Below, piece by piece: positions 27,234 through 35,996 of a DNA stretch of 64,000 nt (position 1 is its first letter; every line of letters starts with the position of its first letter). This DNA comes from Natronohydrobacter thiooxidans (GTDB taxonomy: Bacteria > Pseudomonadota > Alphaproteobacteria > Rhodobacterales > Rhodobacteraceae). The translations under genes were made by a program, and so were the position numbers. Under the pieces are notes generated by a model. It was not told the origin of the DNA. It did not search any database and saw only the letters and a list, made by a program, of their open reading frames with translations. The stretch covers positions 62,001-126,000 of the forward strand of contig NZ_MJAP01000010.1 in NCBI RefSeq assembly GCF_001884735.1, in the 5' to 3' direction.

Positions 27234-28510
27234 CTGAGCCTCATGCCTTCAGGGTTGAAAGTGATTTCGATATCGCGCCAGGCGTCGTATTTCTCGGAGG
27301 GCAGGCCGTAGCCATCGGGGCCTTCGCAGCGGATGATGGCGCGGCGTGCGGCTTCAAAAGCCTGTTGCACGGCGGTTTCGGTCCCCCCGGATGCGCCCAT
27401 CATGCGGATCGAGCCCTGTTCATGCCGTGCCGAAGGGGTCATGGAAAAGGCCACAGTAACAGTCACCTGCTGCGCATCGGTCGAGAGCACGCCGATATTC
27501 CAGCAGGCCTGGATCGCGAGCCGCAGGGCATCGGCCTCGGACGCGCTCAGGCCGCCCGCGCTGGACGATGGAGAGGGCGCGTTGCTGCCGCCCGACAACT
27601 GCTCGGAGAGCGCTGCCGCCAGCGCCTCGGCAATGGCGTCGCTGGGCGGTGCGGCTGGTTCCGGGGCGGGCGTGGGTGTGGGCGCAGGCGCAGGTTCGGG
27701 GGCCGGTGCCGGAGTGGGCGTCGGAGTGGGTGTTGGTGCGGGGGTCGGCGTGGGCGCCGGGGCGGGTGCGGCGGCGGTCCGGGTATCCTCTGCCGGGGCT
27801 GGTGCGGGTGCGGGCCGCTCGGGGCGGGTGCGTGGGCGCTGGCTGATGGTCGGGGCCATGGCCGCGCGCTCGGTCGAGGCCGTATCGGTTTCCGTGGCCT
27901 CGGTCACAATCTCGGTCGTGGCCTCGGGCGGGGCGGTTTCCGCCTGTTCCTGTTCGGGCATCGGCGTTTCGGCCACCGGGTCGGGCTGCGCAGCGGGCTG
28001 GGCGGCGATATCGACCTGTGCCGTCTCTGGCGGGGCCTCGGACGGGGTGGGGGCGACGCGATCCACCGGGCGCGGACGCGGGCGTTGACTGGCACCGGGG
28101 GCGGGCGCGGGCGAGAAGATCACGCCGGTTGAGGGCTCGGCGGGCGCCGGGGCCGGTTCTGGCGTCGGTGCGGGCGCAGGTTCGGGTTGCGGGGCCGGTT
28201 CCGGCTGCGGCGCAGGTGCAGGCACCGGCTCCGGTTCTGGCGCAGGCTGCGGTGCGGGTTCGGGGGCCAGCGGTTCGGGGGCCTGAATTTCGGGCTCTGG
28301 GGCAGGGGCAGGAGGGGCAGGCTCGGGCGCGGGCGCGCTGGGTTCAGGCCGCGCCTCGCTCAGGGCGGCGAAATCCTCGGCAGAGATGATCGAGACATCC
28401 GCCACCGGGATTTTGAGCGAGGAATCGGGGGCCTGAAACAGGTCAAACAGCATGACCCAGGCGATCAGCCCAAGATGCGCCACACCCGAGACTTTCTGCC
28501 CCGTGTCCAT
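27230..28510 (-). CDS. tolA: TolA-like energy transducer with Pro/Glu/Ala repeat domain
   Basis: From the ATG at 28510 (GGGGA upstream; an ATG at 28540 is an alternative) the product has 426 residues. One membrane anchor ([14 protein letters not shown]) is followed by a very long proline-rich region made of PAP-E-PAP units interrupted by RPRPRP segments. The C-terminal globular domain has [12 protein letters not shown] and ends GMRLR. The classical TolA has an Ala/Lys helical middle; here the spanning domain is a stiff proline rod more like TonB. Position in the operon and the C-terminal domain support TolA. The DNA of the repeat (about 27640-28310) is low in complexity. Confidence 0.9.
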   Translation of the reverse strand: MDTGQKVSGVAHLGLIAWVMLFDLFQAPDSSLKIPVADVSIISAEDFAALSEARPEPSAPAPEPAPPAPAPEPEIQAPEPLAPEPAPQPAPEPEPVPAPAPQPEPAPQPEPAPAPTPEPAPAPAEPSTGVIFSPAPAPGASQRPRPRPVDRVAPTPSEAPPETAQVDIAAQPAAQPDPVAETPMPEQEQAETAPPEATTEIVTEATETDTASTERAAMAPTISQRPRTRPERPAPAPAPAEDTRTAAAPAPAPTPTPAPTPTPTPTPAPAPEPAPAPTPTPAPEPAAPPSDAIAEALAAALSEQLSGGSNAPSPSSSAGGLSASEADALRLAIQACWNIGVLSTDAQQVTVTVAFSMTPSARHEQGSIRMMGASGGTETAVQQAFEAARRAIIRCEGPDGYGLPSEKYDAWRDIEITFNPEGMRLR

Positions 28511-28567
28511 ACGTCCCCAGATGCCCGCCACCATGGCCATGCGACTCAGATGCCCTTTACTGCGCGC

Positions 28568-29038
28568 TTAATTGACCGTGCCGTCAAAACGCGGCCCGCC
28601 CTGATCGGTCACAAGCCCGATATTGTTGAACCCGCCCGTATTCAGCGCCCCCATCACCTGCACCACACGCGCATAGGGGATCGTCCCGTCCGCGCGCAGG
28701 AACACTTTGTTGTCGCGCCGCTGCTCGGCAATGGCGCGCAGTTGCGGGATCAGACTATCCGGATCGACCTCGGAGGACATAATCAAGACTGCGCCATCGG
28801 CCGTGAGTGTGACCGACAAGGGCTCTTCCTGCTCGGCGGGCAAGGCGCCTGCCGCAGTGCGCGGCAATTCCACCGGTACGCCCACGGTCAGCATGGGCGC
28901 GGCCACCATGAAGATGATCAGAAGCACCAGCATCACATCCACGAAGGGCGTGACGTTGATTTCCGACATCTTGCCTGCGCCACCGCGCCGCCTGCGCCGT
29001 CCTGTGCCGCCGCCTTTCTTGATGAATTGCGCGCCCAT
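28568..29038 (-). CDS. tolR: TolR/ExbD-family proton channel component
   Basis: The 156-residue protein starts with an Arg/Gly-rich cytoplasmic stretch, then INVTPFVDVMLVLLIIFMVAAP, where the Asp in the membrane segment is the proton-carrying residue. A periplasmic domain ending RFDGTVN follows. It works with TolQ to energise TolA. Spacing is 3 nt after tolQ. Confidence 0.96.
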   Translation of the reverse strand: MGAQFIKKGGGTGRRRRRGGAGKMSEINVTPFVDVMLVLLIIFMVAAPMLTVGVPVELPRTAAGALPAEQEEPLSVTLTADGAVLIMSSEVDPDSLIPQLRAIAEQRRDNKVFLRADGTIPYARVVQVMGALNTGGFNNIGLVTDQGGPRFDGTVN

Positions 29039-29041
29039 GGC

Positions 29042-29740
29042 TCAGGCCGCGTCCAGCTGGCGCGACAGGATGGTGTTGAACTCGTCGGCGAAGGCTTCAT
29101 AGCCCGAGATGATCGCGTCGCTGTCATCGGTGAGCTTGTTGTAGAAGATCGTCGCCGGGATCGCGGCCAGCAGCCCCAGACCGGTTGCGAGCAGCGCCTC
29201 GGCGATACCGGGGGCCACGACCGCAAGATTGGTGGATTGCGCCAGCGCGATTTCCTCGAAGGCGTGTTTGATCCCCCAGACCGTGCCGAAAAGCCCGATA
29301 AAGGGCGAGGCGGAACCGACCGAGGCCAGAAAGGTCAGCCCGCCGGTCAGATCATGCGATTCCTTGGTGATGGCCACATCCATTGACCGGTCGATCCGGG
29401 CCACGGCACCGGGGATCAGCCGCCCGTCGGCGCGGTGCGAGCGCCGCCATTCGGTCATGCCGGCAGCAAAGACCCGCTCGGGCGAGGTCGCGGGCGCAGG
29501 GCCGATCTGGTCATAAAGCTCGTCCAGCGGCTCCCCGGACCAGAAGGCCGCCTCGAACTCTTCGGCCTCGGCGCGGGCGCGTCGGTAGCGGATATGTTTC
29601 TGGACGATGATCGCCCAAGACCAGAAGGAGGCGACGATCAGCATGATCATCACCAACTGCACCGTCACTGTGGCGCGCGCGAAAAGGGCGACCAGCGAGA
29701 AATCAATCTCCTGCGTCGAAGTCAGGGTCGTGGGATCCAT
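29042..29740 (-). CDS. tolQ: TolQ/ExbB-family proton channel component
   Basis: The 232-residue protein starts at MDPTTLTSTQEIDF (AGAGG upstream; an in-frame GTG at 29758 is an alternative). It has three membrane segments, the second and third in LTFLASVGSASPFIGLFGTVWGI and IAEALLATGLGLLAAIPATIFY, both MotA/TolQ/ExbB hallmarks. It follows ybgC at 104 nt. Confidence 0.96.
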   Translation of the reverse strand: MDPTTLTSTQEIDFSLVALFARATVTVQLVMIMLIVASFWSWAIIVQKHIRYRRARAEAEEFEAAFWSGEPLDELYDQIGPAPATSPERVFAAGMTEWRRSHRADGRLIPGAVARIDRSMDVAITKESHDLTGGLTFLASVGSASPFIGLFGTVWGIKHAFEEIALAQSTNLAVVAPGIAEALLATGLGLLAAIPATIFYNKLTDDSDAIISGYEAFADEFNTILSRQLDAA

Positions 29741-29844
29741 GGGCCTCTGCTCACTCACAATCTGCCGCTCTCATTGGGCGGCTTTGCGCCAGAGCATACA
29801 ACAAGACAAGCGCCTTACCAACACAAGCGTGTTATACCTGCGGT

Positions 29845-30249
29845 TTATTCGGCGGGTTTTTGACTGATTTCGCGCAAAACGGGAGCTGGCAGCGGTTTCG
29901 GGCGCCCTGTATCCGCCAGACAGACCAGCGTGACCTCGGCCTGAAACAGCGTCTTGCCCTCGCGCCGGACAGATTGGTGCAGCACCAGCCGGGCGGGTTT
30001 GTGGCTGGCATAGGCGGTGGTGACGTGTAGCAGATCGTCGAATCTGGCGGGGGCGAGGTAATCCGCCACCACCCGGCGCACGGCGAAGACGCCTTGGCCC
30101 GCGGATTTCATCGCGGCCTGATCGAAGCCCAGCGCCCGCAGCCATTCCGACCGGCCGCGTTCGATGAATTTCAGGTAATTGGCGTAATAGACGATGCCTG
30201 CGAGGTCGGTATCCTCGTAATAGACGCGGATTTTGTGGGTATGGGTCAT
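29845..30249 (-). CDS. ybgC: Tol-Pal-associated acyl-CoA thioesterase YbgC
   Basis: The 134-residue hotdog-fold protein has RVYYEDTDLAGIVYYANYLKFIERGRSEW with the catalytic Asp of the 4-hydroxybenzoyl-CoA thioesterase type. It hydrolyses short acyl-CoA or acyl-ACP; the link to Tol-Pal function is not resolved. It is the first gene of the tol block, preceded at 4 nt by an unknown 207-aa gene. Confidence 0.95.
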   Translation of the reverse strand: MTHTHKIRVYYEDTDLAGIVYYANYLKFIERGRSEWLRALGFDQAAMKSAGQGVFAVRRVVADYLAPARFDDLLHVTTAYASHKPARLVLHQSVRREGKTLFQAEVTLVCLADTGRPKPLPAPVLREISQKPAE

Positions 30250-30253
30250 ATTA

Positions 30254-30877
30254 TCAGCTCATCTGTGCTAGGCGCGCCGCCAGCCGCAGCGCATGCACCG
30301 GGTCCGTCGCCACCGCAGGCAGCACCGGGTCATAAGCTGCGCGGATCAACGCGCCGATCTCTGGCCGCAGCACCACTGTCTCGCCCGCCACCGCCAGCGC
30401 GGACCGGCTCGCAAAAGCCGTGTCAGACCAGGACAGGATCACCTGCACCGCCTGCGACAGCGCCAGGGTCTCGGCGGGGGTGTCGGCGAGCACCGCGTCC
30501 ATGCGGATGAAGACAAACGCCGCCTTGATCGCGCCGGTCGCATCAAAGCGGAACACCCGGTACTGGTTCGCCCCCGCCGCCTGCAGCCGCGCCACCAGCG
30601 GCCCCAGCCCCTCGATCATCCGCTCCAGATCGGGCAGGTCCAGCAACTCGCCCCAGTCGCGGAAGAAGAACACCATCAGATTCGCGCCCAGTTCCGGGTC
30701 GGTCTCGGCCATCTTGTGCCCGGCAAGCGTCACCACCGCCTCGATCGCGCCCTTGACGGTCGCGAGCGTCGCGTCATCCACGCCGAAGACCACCGGCACA
30801 ATGGGCCGACCCCAGCGCGCGCAGAGGAATTGCCCGTCGGTGCGGGTGAACAGCGTTTCGATCTCGGCTATCTGCAT
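30254..30877 (-). CDS. conserved protein of unknown function upstream of ybgC
   Basis: The chosen start at 30877 (MQIAEIETLF, with GGACCG upstream) gives 207 residues. The sequence is soluble, without signal or membrane segment. Segments RWGRPIVPVVFGVDD, LGANLMVFFFRDWGELLDLPDL and YRVFRFDATGAIKAAFVFIRMD look conserved. The stop is 4 nt from the ybgC start, so it is probably expressed with the tol genes. I do not recognise the family. Confidence 0.75.
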   Translation of the reverse strand: MQIAEIETLFTRTDGQFLCARWGRPIVPVVFGVDDATLATVKGAIEAVVTLAGHKMAETDPELGANLMVFFFRDWGELLDLPDLERMIEGLGPLVARLQAAGANQYRVFRFDATGAIKAAFVFIRMDAVLADTPAETLALSQAVQVILSWSDTAFASRSALAVAGETVVLRPEIGALIRAAYDPVLPAVATDPVHALRLAARLAQMS

Positions 30878-30979
30878 GGGCGGTCCTTTCGCCCCTCGTG
30901 CATAATTCTGCAACAGCCGCGACGCAAGCGCGCAGCCCGCGTCACAGAAGCGTGACACTGCCGCCAAACCCGCGTAGAG

Positions 30980-31894
30980 GTGACTGAAATCGCGTGGAAA
31001 AATGGGTGGACCGTGGTGGTCAAGGCGATCCTTCTGGGCTTGGCGCTGGCGTTAGCGCAACCGGCATCGGCGCAGATCCGCGCCGCAGACGGGCTGGCGG
31101 CGCTGGATGCGGGCGACGCGGGAGCTGCGCGCGCGATCTGGGCGGCACTGGCGGCGCGGGGCGATGTGCTGGCGCAGCATAATCTGGCGGTGCTGAAGCT
31201 GACCGGGCAGGGCGGCGCGCAGGATATGGATGGCGCGCTGATCTGGTTCGAGGCCGCAGCGCTGCAGGGTCACTTGCCTGCGCAACAGGTGTTGGCCGGC
31301 CTCGCGCTGGAACGCGGTGACCACGATGTGGCACAGCGCTGGTATCTGGCGGCGGCCGAAGCGGGAGACGGGGTGGCACAACTGGCGCTGGCGCAATTGC
31401 TGGAGCGCGGCGGGCAAGACCCGGAGGGTGCGCTGCACTGGTACGGGGCGGCTGCGGAACAGGGGCTGGCGGCGGCACAATTCGCGCTTGCTGCGGCCTT
31501 GGCCGAGCAGGGGGATCATGCCGGGGCCGCCGGTTGGTTCGAGGCTGCCGCTGGTCAGGGCGATCCGCGCGCGATGCATAATCTGGCCGTGGCGCTGGCG
31601 CAGGGTCTGGGGCTTGAACAGGACGAGACCGCAGCGCGGGCGCTCTACCTGCAGGCGGCGCAGGCAGGATATGCGCCCGCGATGCGCAATCTCGCGCTGA
31701 TGCAGGCGCGGGGGCGGGGCGGGGCGCAGTCCTTCCGCTTCGCACTGGTCTGGGCTCTGGCGGCGACGGATCTGGGCGAGCCGGGGGCGGATGATCTGGT
31801 CGCGGCGCTGCGCGAGGTCATGTCGGCCGCCGCGATTGCCGAGGCCGGGGCGCTGGCCGAGGATTGCCTGCGCGGCGTGGCGGAATGCGGATGA
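30980..31894 (+). CDS. exported SEL1-like TPR repeat protein
   Basis: A 304-residue precursor from a GTG start (an internal GTG near 31013 would give a shorter signal peptide), with a signal peptide ending QPASAQ. The mature part is a row of SEL1-like repeats, each with an A-x2-W/Y...AA-x-G-x3-A pattern (ALIWFEAAALQGHLPAQ, AAGWFEAAAGQGDPRAMHNL, ARALYLQAAQAGYAPAMRNL). Such solenoids mediate protein contacts in the periplasm. It is divergent from the ybgC block and followed by the ParDE pair. Confidence 0.88.
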   Translation: MTEIAWKNGWTVVVKAILLGLALALAQPASAQIRAADGLAALDAGDAGAARAIWAALAARGDVLAQHNLAVLKLTGQGGAQDMDGALIWFEAAALQGHLPAQQVLAGLALERGDHDVAQRWYLAAAEAGDGVAQLALAQLLERGGQDPEGALHWYGAAAEQGLAAAQFALAAALAEQGDHAGAAGWFEAAAGQGDPRAMHNLAVALAQGLGLEQDETAARALYLQAAQAGYAPAMRNLALMQARGRGGAQSFRFALVWALAATDLGEPGADDLVAALREVMSAAAIAEAGALAEDCLRGVAECG

Positions 31895-31969
31895 TCCCAC
31901 GTCGCAGCTTTGGCAATTCTTGACAGGCTTTGCCAATCTCTGGCATCCTGCGCGCAAAGGAGATCCGAC

Positions 31970-32224
31970 ATGGCCACGATGAATGTTTCGCTGCCCGATC
32001 AGATGAAAGCCTGGGTTGAGGCCCAGACCCGTGACGGGCGTTACAGCAATGCAAGTGACTATGTGCGCGACCTGATCCGCCGCGATCAGGAGCGCCGCGC
32101 GGCGATTGCCGAAGTGCAGCAGCTGGTGGATGAAGCGCTGGCGAGTGGCCCTGCTGCGCCTTTCGACCTTGAGACGTTTCTAGCCAGCAAGCGCGATCAG
32201 AATGCCAAAGCCGGCAGTCACTGA
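31970..32224 (+). CDS. parD: ParD-family antitoxin
   Basis: The 84-residue protein has an N-terminal ribbon-helix-helix (MATMNVSLPDQMKAWVEAQ, with YSNASDYVRDLIRRDQ in the second helix) that should bind its own promoter. The C-terminal toxin-neutralising tail contains FDLETFLASKR. AAAGGAG precedes the ATG. It overlaps parE by 23 nt. Confidence 0.93.
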   Translation: MATMNVSLPDQMKAWVEAQTRDGRYSNASDYVRDLIRRDQERRAAIAEVQQLVDEALASGPAAPFDLETFLASKRDQNAKAGSH

Positions 32225-32513
32225 GTTCCGCCTCAGCCCCGCCGCGCTGCGCGATCTGGATGCGATCTGGGACTATACCGCGCAAAACTGGTCCGTCGCG
32301 CAGGCGGAAACCTATATCCGCGGACTGACGGCGGATATGGATCTTCTGGTTCACAACCCGAAGCTGGCGCGCGAAAGCCACCTGACCCGCCCACCCGTGC
32401 GCATGTATCGTTCAGGGTCGCATCTGATCGTCTATCGCATTGCAGCGGGCTGGTTGGAGGTCTTACGGATTGTGCATGTGCGGCAGAATTGGACGGACCT
32501 GCTGGACGTATGA
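32202..32513 (+). CDS. parE: ParE-family toxin
   Basis: The 103-residue RelE/ParE-fold protein shows the usual features: FRLSPAALRDLDAIWDYTAQNW near the N-terminus, then VRMYRSGSHLIVYRI and ending VLRIVHVRQNW. Family members poison DNA gyrase. The gene is complete, so the module is probably active. It is a single chromosomal pair between the SEL1 gene and glcB, with no integrase or plasmid gene nearby. Confidence 0.93.
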   Translation: MPKPAVTEFRLSPAALRDLDAIWDYTAQNWSVAQAETYIRGLTADMDLLVHNPKLARESHLTRPPVRMYRSGSHLIVYRIAAGWLEVLRIVHVRQNWTDLLDV

Positions 32514-32523
32514 AAGATGGGTT

Positions 32524-32542
32524 GTCGCGCCCATGGCGCGAC
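32524..32542 (+). terminator. possible terminator after parE
   Basis: An 8-bp perfect stem GTCGCGCC/GGCGCGAC with a 3-nt loop lies 11 nt after parE. The following tract is only CTTTTG, so the call is weak. Confidence 0.4.
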
Positions 32543-32623
32543 GCAAGCTTTTGAAATGGCAGGTGCTGCCCGGCGGGGTCGCCAAGCGGTGCGTCAATCG
32601 CTCCATTCCGCCCCCCGATCCCT

Positions 32624-34771
32624 TCACCCCGCTGCCTTCAATTCCAGCCGCCGCGCATGCAGGACAGGTTCGGTATAGCCCGAAGGCTGCACCCGCCCTC
32701 TGAACACCAGATCGCAGGCAGCCTGAAACGCCACCCCATCGAACCCCGGTGCCATGGGCCGGTAGGCCGCGTCGCCTGCATTCTGGCGGTCCACCACTGC
32801 GGCCATGCGCTTCATCGCCTCCATGACCTCACTCTCGCTGACAACGCCATGATGCAGCCAGTTGGCGATATGCTGGCTGGAAATGCGGCAGGTCGCGCGG
32901 TCCTCCATCAGGCCCACATCATTGATATCCGGCACTTTCGAGCAGCCCACGCCCTGATCGACCCAGCGCACGACATAGCCCAAGATGCCTTGCGCATTGT
33001 TCTCGACCTCGCGCAGGATCTGCTCCTTCGACCATTTGCGGAAACTTGCGAGCGGGATGTCCAGCAGCGCCTCGACATGGGCGCGGCGACCGCCCTTGGC
33101 GAGCTTCTCCTGCACGCTGCGCACATTGACCTGATGGTAATGCAGCGCATGCAGGGTGGCGGCGGTGGGCGAGGGCACCCAGGCGGTGTTCGCCCCCGAT
33201 TTGGGGTGCTCGATCTTGGCCTCCAGCATCGCGGCCATCTGGTCGGGCATGGCCCACATGCCCTTGCCGATCTGCGCGCGTCCCATCAGCCCGCATTCCA
33301 GGCCGATATCGACATTGCGATCCTCATAGGCCTTGATCCAGCCCTTGCGCTTGATGAAATCCTTGCGCGAGAACGGCCCTGCTTCCATCGAAGTGTGAAT
33401 TTCGTCGCCGGTGCGGTCCAGAAAGCCTGTATTGATGAAGGCGATCCGGTGGCGGGCCGCATGGATGCATTGCTGCAGATTGACCGAAGTGCGGCGTTCC
33501 TCATCCATTACGCCGATCTTGATCGTATTCGGCGCAAGGCCGAGGATCTGCTCGACGCGCGAGAAAATCTCATCGGCGAAAGCAACTTCTTCTGGCCCGT
33601 GCATCTTGGGCTTCACGATATAGATCGAGCCCTGTTCCGAATTGCGCGGACCGGCGGTTTTTTTCAGGTCATGCAAAGCCGCCGTGACGGTCATCATCGC
33701 ATCCATCAGCCCTTCGAAGACCTCGTTGCCCTCGGCATCAAGGATCGCGGGATTGGTCATCAGATGGCCGACATTGCGCACCCAGAGAAGTGCGCGGCCC
33801 TTCAGCGTCTTCGGGCTGCCATCGGGGGCGGTGATCTCAAGATCAGGGGCAAGCGCGCGGGTGACGGACTTGCCGCCTTTGTCCAGCTCTGCCGTCAGAT
33901 CACCCTTCATCAGCCCCAGCCAGTTGGAATAGGCCAGTACCTTGTCCTCGGCATCGACACAGGCGACGGAATCTTCGCAATCCATGATGGCAGAGAGCGC
34001 GGATTCAACCCGCACATCGGCGAGCGCCGCCTGATCGCGCCCACCGATCAGATGCGCGCGGTTGAACACCAGTTCCACATGCAGCCCGTTACTGACCAGA
34101 AAAACGCTGTCCGGCGCACGCGGATCGCCCCGGTAGCCCGCGAATTTTTCCGGGTTTTCCAGTGGCTTGCCGTCGACCAGTAGCGCACCACCACGCACAT
34201 GATAAAGCCGCGCATCCGCATGGCTGTGACTGTCCAGCGGGAAGGCGCTGTCCAGAAACACCCGCACGCGCGCGACCACCCGCGCGCCGCGCCCCTGCTC
34301 ATAGCCACCGGCAGGGGGCTGGCTGCCCATCGCATCGGTGCCGTAGAGCGCATCATAGAGGCTGCCCCAGCGCGCATTCGCGGCGTTGAGCGCATAGCGC
34401 GCATTGGTGATCGGCACGACAAGCTGCGGCCCGGCGATGGTCGCGATTTCGGCATCCACATTGGTGGTGTCGATCCGGAACGGGGCGAGTTCGGGCAGCA
34501 GATAACCGATCTCTTCGAGAAATGCCTTGTAGGCTTCGCGGTCATGCGGCTGGTTCGCGCGCGCCTTGTGCCAGTCATCAATCTGGGTTTGCAGGGTCGC
34601 GCGCTGCTCCAGAAGCGCACGGTTCTTCGGGCTGAGATCGCGCAGCAAGCCCGCGAAACCCTGCCAGAATGCTTCCGCCGTCACTCCGGTGCCGGGCAGC
34701 ATTGTGTCCTCGACAAAGGCGGCAAGTGTCGGGTCGATCTTCAGATCCGCGCGGGCGGTCATTGCTGTCAT
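32624..34771 (-). CDS. glcB: malate synthase G
   Basis: The protein has 715 residues from ATG 34771. It shows the G-form marks: [57 protein letters not shown] (substrate and Mg sites) and [11 protein letters not shown]. It condenses glyoxylate with acetyl-CoA to malate in the glyoxylate and glycolate pathways. It is a single-gene unit; no isocitrate lyase gene is in the window. A dyad at 34802-34821 just upstream may be its operator. Confidence 0.97.
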   Translation of the reverse strand: MTAMTARADLKIDPTLAAFVEDTMLPGTGVTAEAFWQGFAGLLRDLSPKNRALLEQRATLQTQIDDWHKARANQPHDREAYKAFLEEIGYLLPELAPFRIDTTNVDAEIATIAGPQLVVPITNARYALNAANARWGSLYDALYGTDAMGSQPPAGGYEQGRGARVVARVRVFLDSAFPLDSHSHADARLYHVRGGALLVDGKPLENPEKFAGYRGDPRAPDSVFLVSNGLHVELVFNRAHLIGGRDQAALADVRVESALSAIMDCEDSVACVDAEDKVLAYSNWLGLMKGDLTAELDKGGKSVTRALAPDLEITAPDGSPKTLKGRALLWVRNVGHLMTNPAILDAEGNEVFEGLMDAMMTVTAALHDLKKTAGPRNSEQGSIYIVKPKMHGPEEVAFADEIFSRVEQILGLAPNTIKIGVMDEERRTSVNLQQCIHAARHRIAFINTGFLDRTGDEIHTSMEAGPFSRKDFIKRKGWIKAYEDRNVDIGLECGLMGRAQIGKGMWAMPDQMAAMLEAKIEHPKSGANTAWVPSPTAATLHALHYHQVNVRSVQEKLAKGGRRAHVEALLDIPLASFRKWSKEQILREVENNAQGILGYVVRWVDQGVGCSKVPDINDVGLMEDRATCRISSQHIANWLHHGVVSESEVMEAMKRMAAVVDRQNAGDAAYRPMAPGFDGVAFQAACDLVFRGRVQPSGYTEPVLHARRLELKAAG

Positions 34772-34801
34772 TCTGGTCCTCGTCGTGCTGAACAGTCCGG
34801 T

Positions 34802-34821
34802 TTGTGTGCAATCGTGTACAA
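34802..34821. promoter_or_regulatory. candidate operator upstream of glcB
   Basis: The 20-bp segment has TTGT and ACAA ends and a partly symmetric core containing TGTGCA and TGTACA, 31 nt upstream of the glcB ATG. The T/A-rich ends resemble GntR- or IclR-type sites. Symmetry is imperfect. Confidence 0.35.
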
Positions 34822-35131
34822 TAAGCCCTGTCCGTCTGCGGGCAAGGTTCAATTGGCACTAAGGCCAGTGAAATCTGCAGCAGCAGCGCTCCTTTGTTTC
34901 GGACTGTCACATTTGCGACGTGATTAGGGGTGGAAAATGATCATCTTGACATGAACTCTACTTATGCTTGTGCTTCGGGGGGCAAATATTGTATCGTTCT
35001 GATACTAAATCTGCGTGGCGGCACGGGACAGGTGCCTGTGACGGCTTTCGGGCTGGCCGCGCGCTTTCGTCTCCGGTTTGCGCCGGATCATGTGCAGTTG
35101 CGTGTTTTCCCGAGTTCCATCGACTCACCTT
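34822..35131. other. gene-free leader region between glcB and luxR
   Basis: This and its flanks form the 419-nt divergent space between glcB and luxR; no gene is seen. It contains a GTATC-N5-GATAC dyad at 34991-35005 and a TTGACA near 34948 without a clear partner -10. Confidence 0.4.
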
Positions 35132-35160
35132 TTGACTGATGACTGCCCTGCAGTCATCAT
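35132..35160 (+). promoter_or_regulatory. probable luxR promoter overlapping a perfect 10-bp dyad
   Basis: TTGACT (35132-35137) and CATCAT (35155-35160) are separated by 17 nt, a sigma-70-like arrangement. The spacer and its edges hold TGATGACTGC-CCT-GCAGTCATCA (35137-35159), a perfect 10-bp inverted repeat. The ATG of luxR is 31 nt further on. A bound LuxR dimer here would block or alter promoter use. Confidence 0.6.
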
Positions 35161-35190
35161 GACCTGTCCGCTTACCGGTTGGAGCAAGGC

Positions 35191-35904
35191 ATGGATATTT
35201 TGCGTTACGCGCGCGACATCGGGCTTCGCCATCCAAGCGAAACCGATGTGGTTGCGCGGCTGCAGACGGCTTGCGCAGAACTGGAGGTCGAGCATGCCTG
35301 TTTCGCCAGCAAGGTTCCCGGCAATGACACGCTTGTAGGTTTTGCGACCTATTCAGAGCAATGGCGCAAGCATTATATCGACAAGGAATTCCACCTGATC
35401 GACCCGACCTTGCAGAAGATGATGCATGCCATGGGGCCGGTGGACTGGGAAAGGCTGCGTCATTTCGAAGGCTATGATCCGGTTTTTCGCGAGGCGCATG
35501 ACTTCCAGATCCCCGAGATCGGCATGAGCATCCCGATCCGCGGCCCGTTTGGCGAAAGAAGTGTGCTGACGCTGGCAACACGGACGACACCTCAGCTCTG
35601 GGCCGCGCAGAAGCGCAGCATCATGCAAGAGGTGCAGCGGGTTGCTGCCCGGATCCATGATGAGGTGATGCTCAGCGGCCAGATCATGCTCAGCCTTGAT
35701 CTGCCGAGCCTGTCGACGCGCGAGATCGAGATATTGCAGTGGATCGCGGCGGGAAAGGCGCAACAGGATGTCGCGGATATCCTGAATATTTCGAACCGCA
35801 CTGTTGAAGTGCATCTGCGCTCTGTCCGCAACAAGCTGGGTGCGGTCAGCACGGCACAGGCGGTCGCGCGGGCCATCGGGATGCACCTGATTTACCCGCT
35901 CTGA
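35191..35904 (+). CDS. luxR: LuxR-family acyl-homoserine-lactone-responsive regulator
   Basis: The 237-residue protein starts MDILRYARDIG, with GGAG seven bases upstream. The N-terminal autoinducer-binding domain keeps the conserved Trp, Tyr and Asp (EQWRKHYIDKEFHLIDP and DWERL), which contact the acyl-homoserine lactone. The C-terminal LuxR HTH is LSTREIEILQWIAAGKAQQDVADIL...TVEVHLRSVRNKL. It lies 92 nt upstream of a luxI gene on the same strand, so it is a cognate pair. The symbol is generic; the species name of the system is unknown. Confidence 0.93.
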   Translation: MDILRYARDIGLRHPSETDVVARLQTACAELEVEHACFASKVPGNDTLVGFATYSEQWRKHYIDKEFHLIDPTLQKMMHAMGPVDWERLRHFEGYDPVFREAHDFQIPEIGMSIPIRGPFGERSVLTLATRTTPQLWAAQKRSIMQEVQRVAARIHDEVMLSGQIMLSLDLPSLSTREIEILQWIAAGKAQQDVADILNISNRTVEVHLRSVRNKLGAVSTAQAVARAIGMHLIYPL

Positions 35905-35943
35905 GGGGGGCAAAGCGGGACTACGGGTTTTCCACAATATCCA

Positions 35944-35954
35944 TTCTGTCAGAA
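35944..35954. promoter_or_regulatory. short dyad upstream of luxI
   Basis: TTCTG-T-CAGAA, a perfect 5-bp inverted repeat 43 nt upstream of the luxI start. The CTG/CAG core is reminiscent of lux boxes, but the site is shorter than the 18-20 bp usual for them. Confidence 0.35.
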
Positions 35955-35967
35955 AGATGGTTCCATA

Positions 35968-35986
35968 TCCTTGGCATTTCCAAGGA
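35968..35986 (+). promoter_or_regulatory. hairpin sequestering the luxI ribosome-binding site
   Basis: TCCTTGG and CCAAGGA pair perfectly (7 bp) around a 5-nt loop. The right arm contains AAGGA of the Shine-Dalgarno sequence (AAGGAGA, with the luxI ATG at 35997). When folded, the mRNA would hide the site. Confidence 0.55.
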
Positions 35987-35996
35987 GACAACGAAA

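Noticed and set aside
27640-28310. Repetitive DNA that could suggest a CRISPR or satellite array.
   Set aside because: It is the codon-level repeat of the TolA proline-rich domain and lacks regular spacers.
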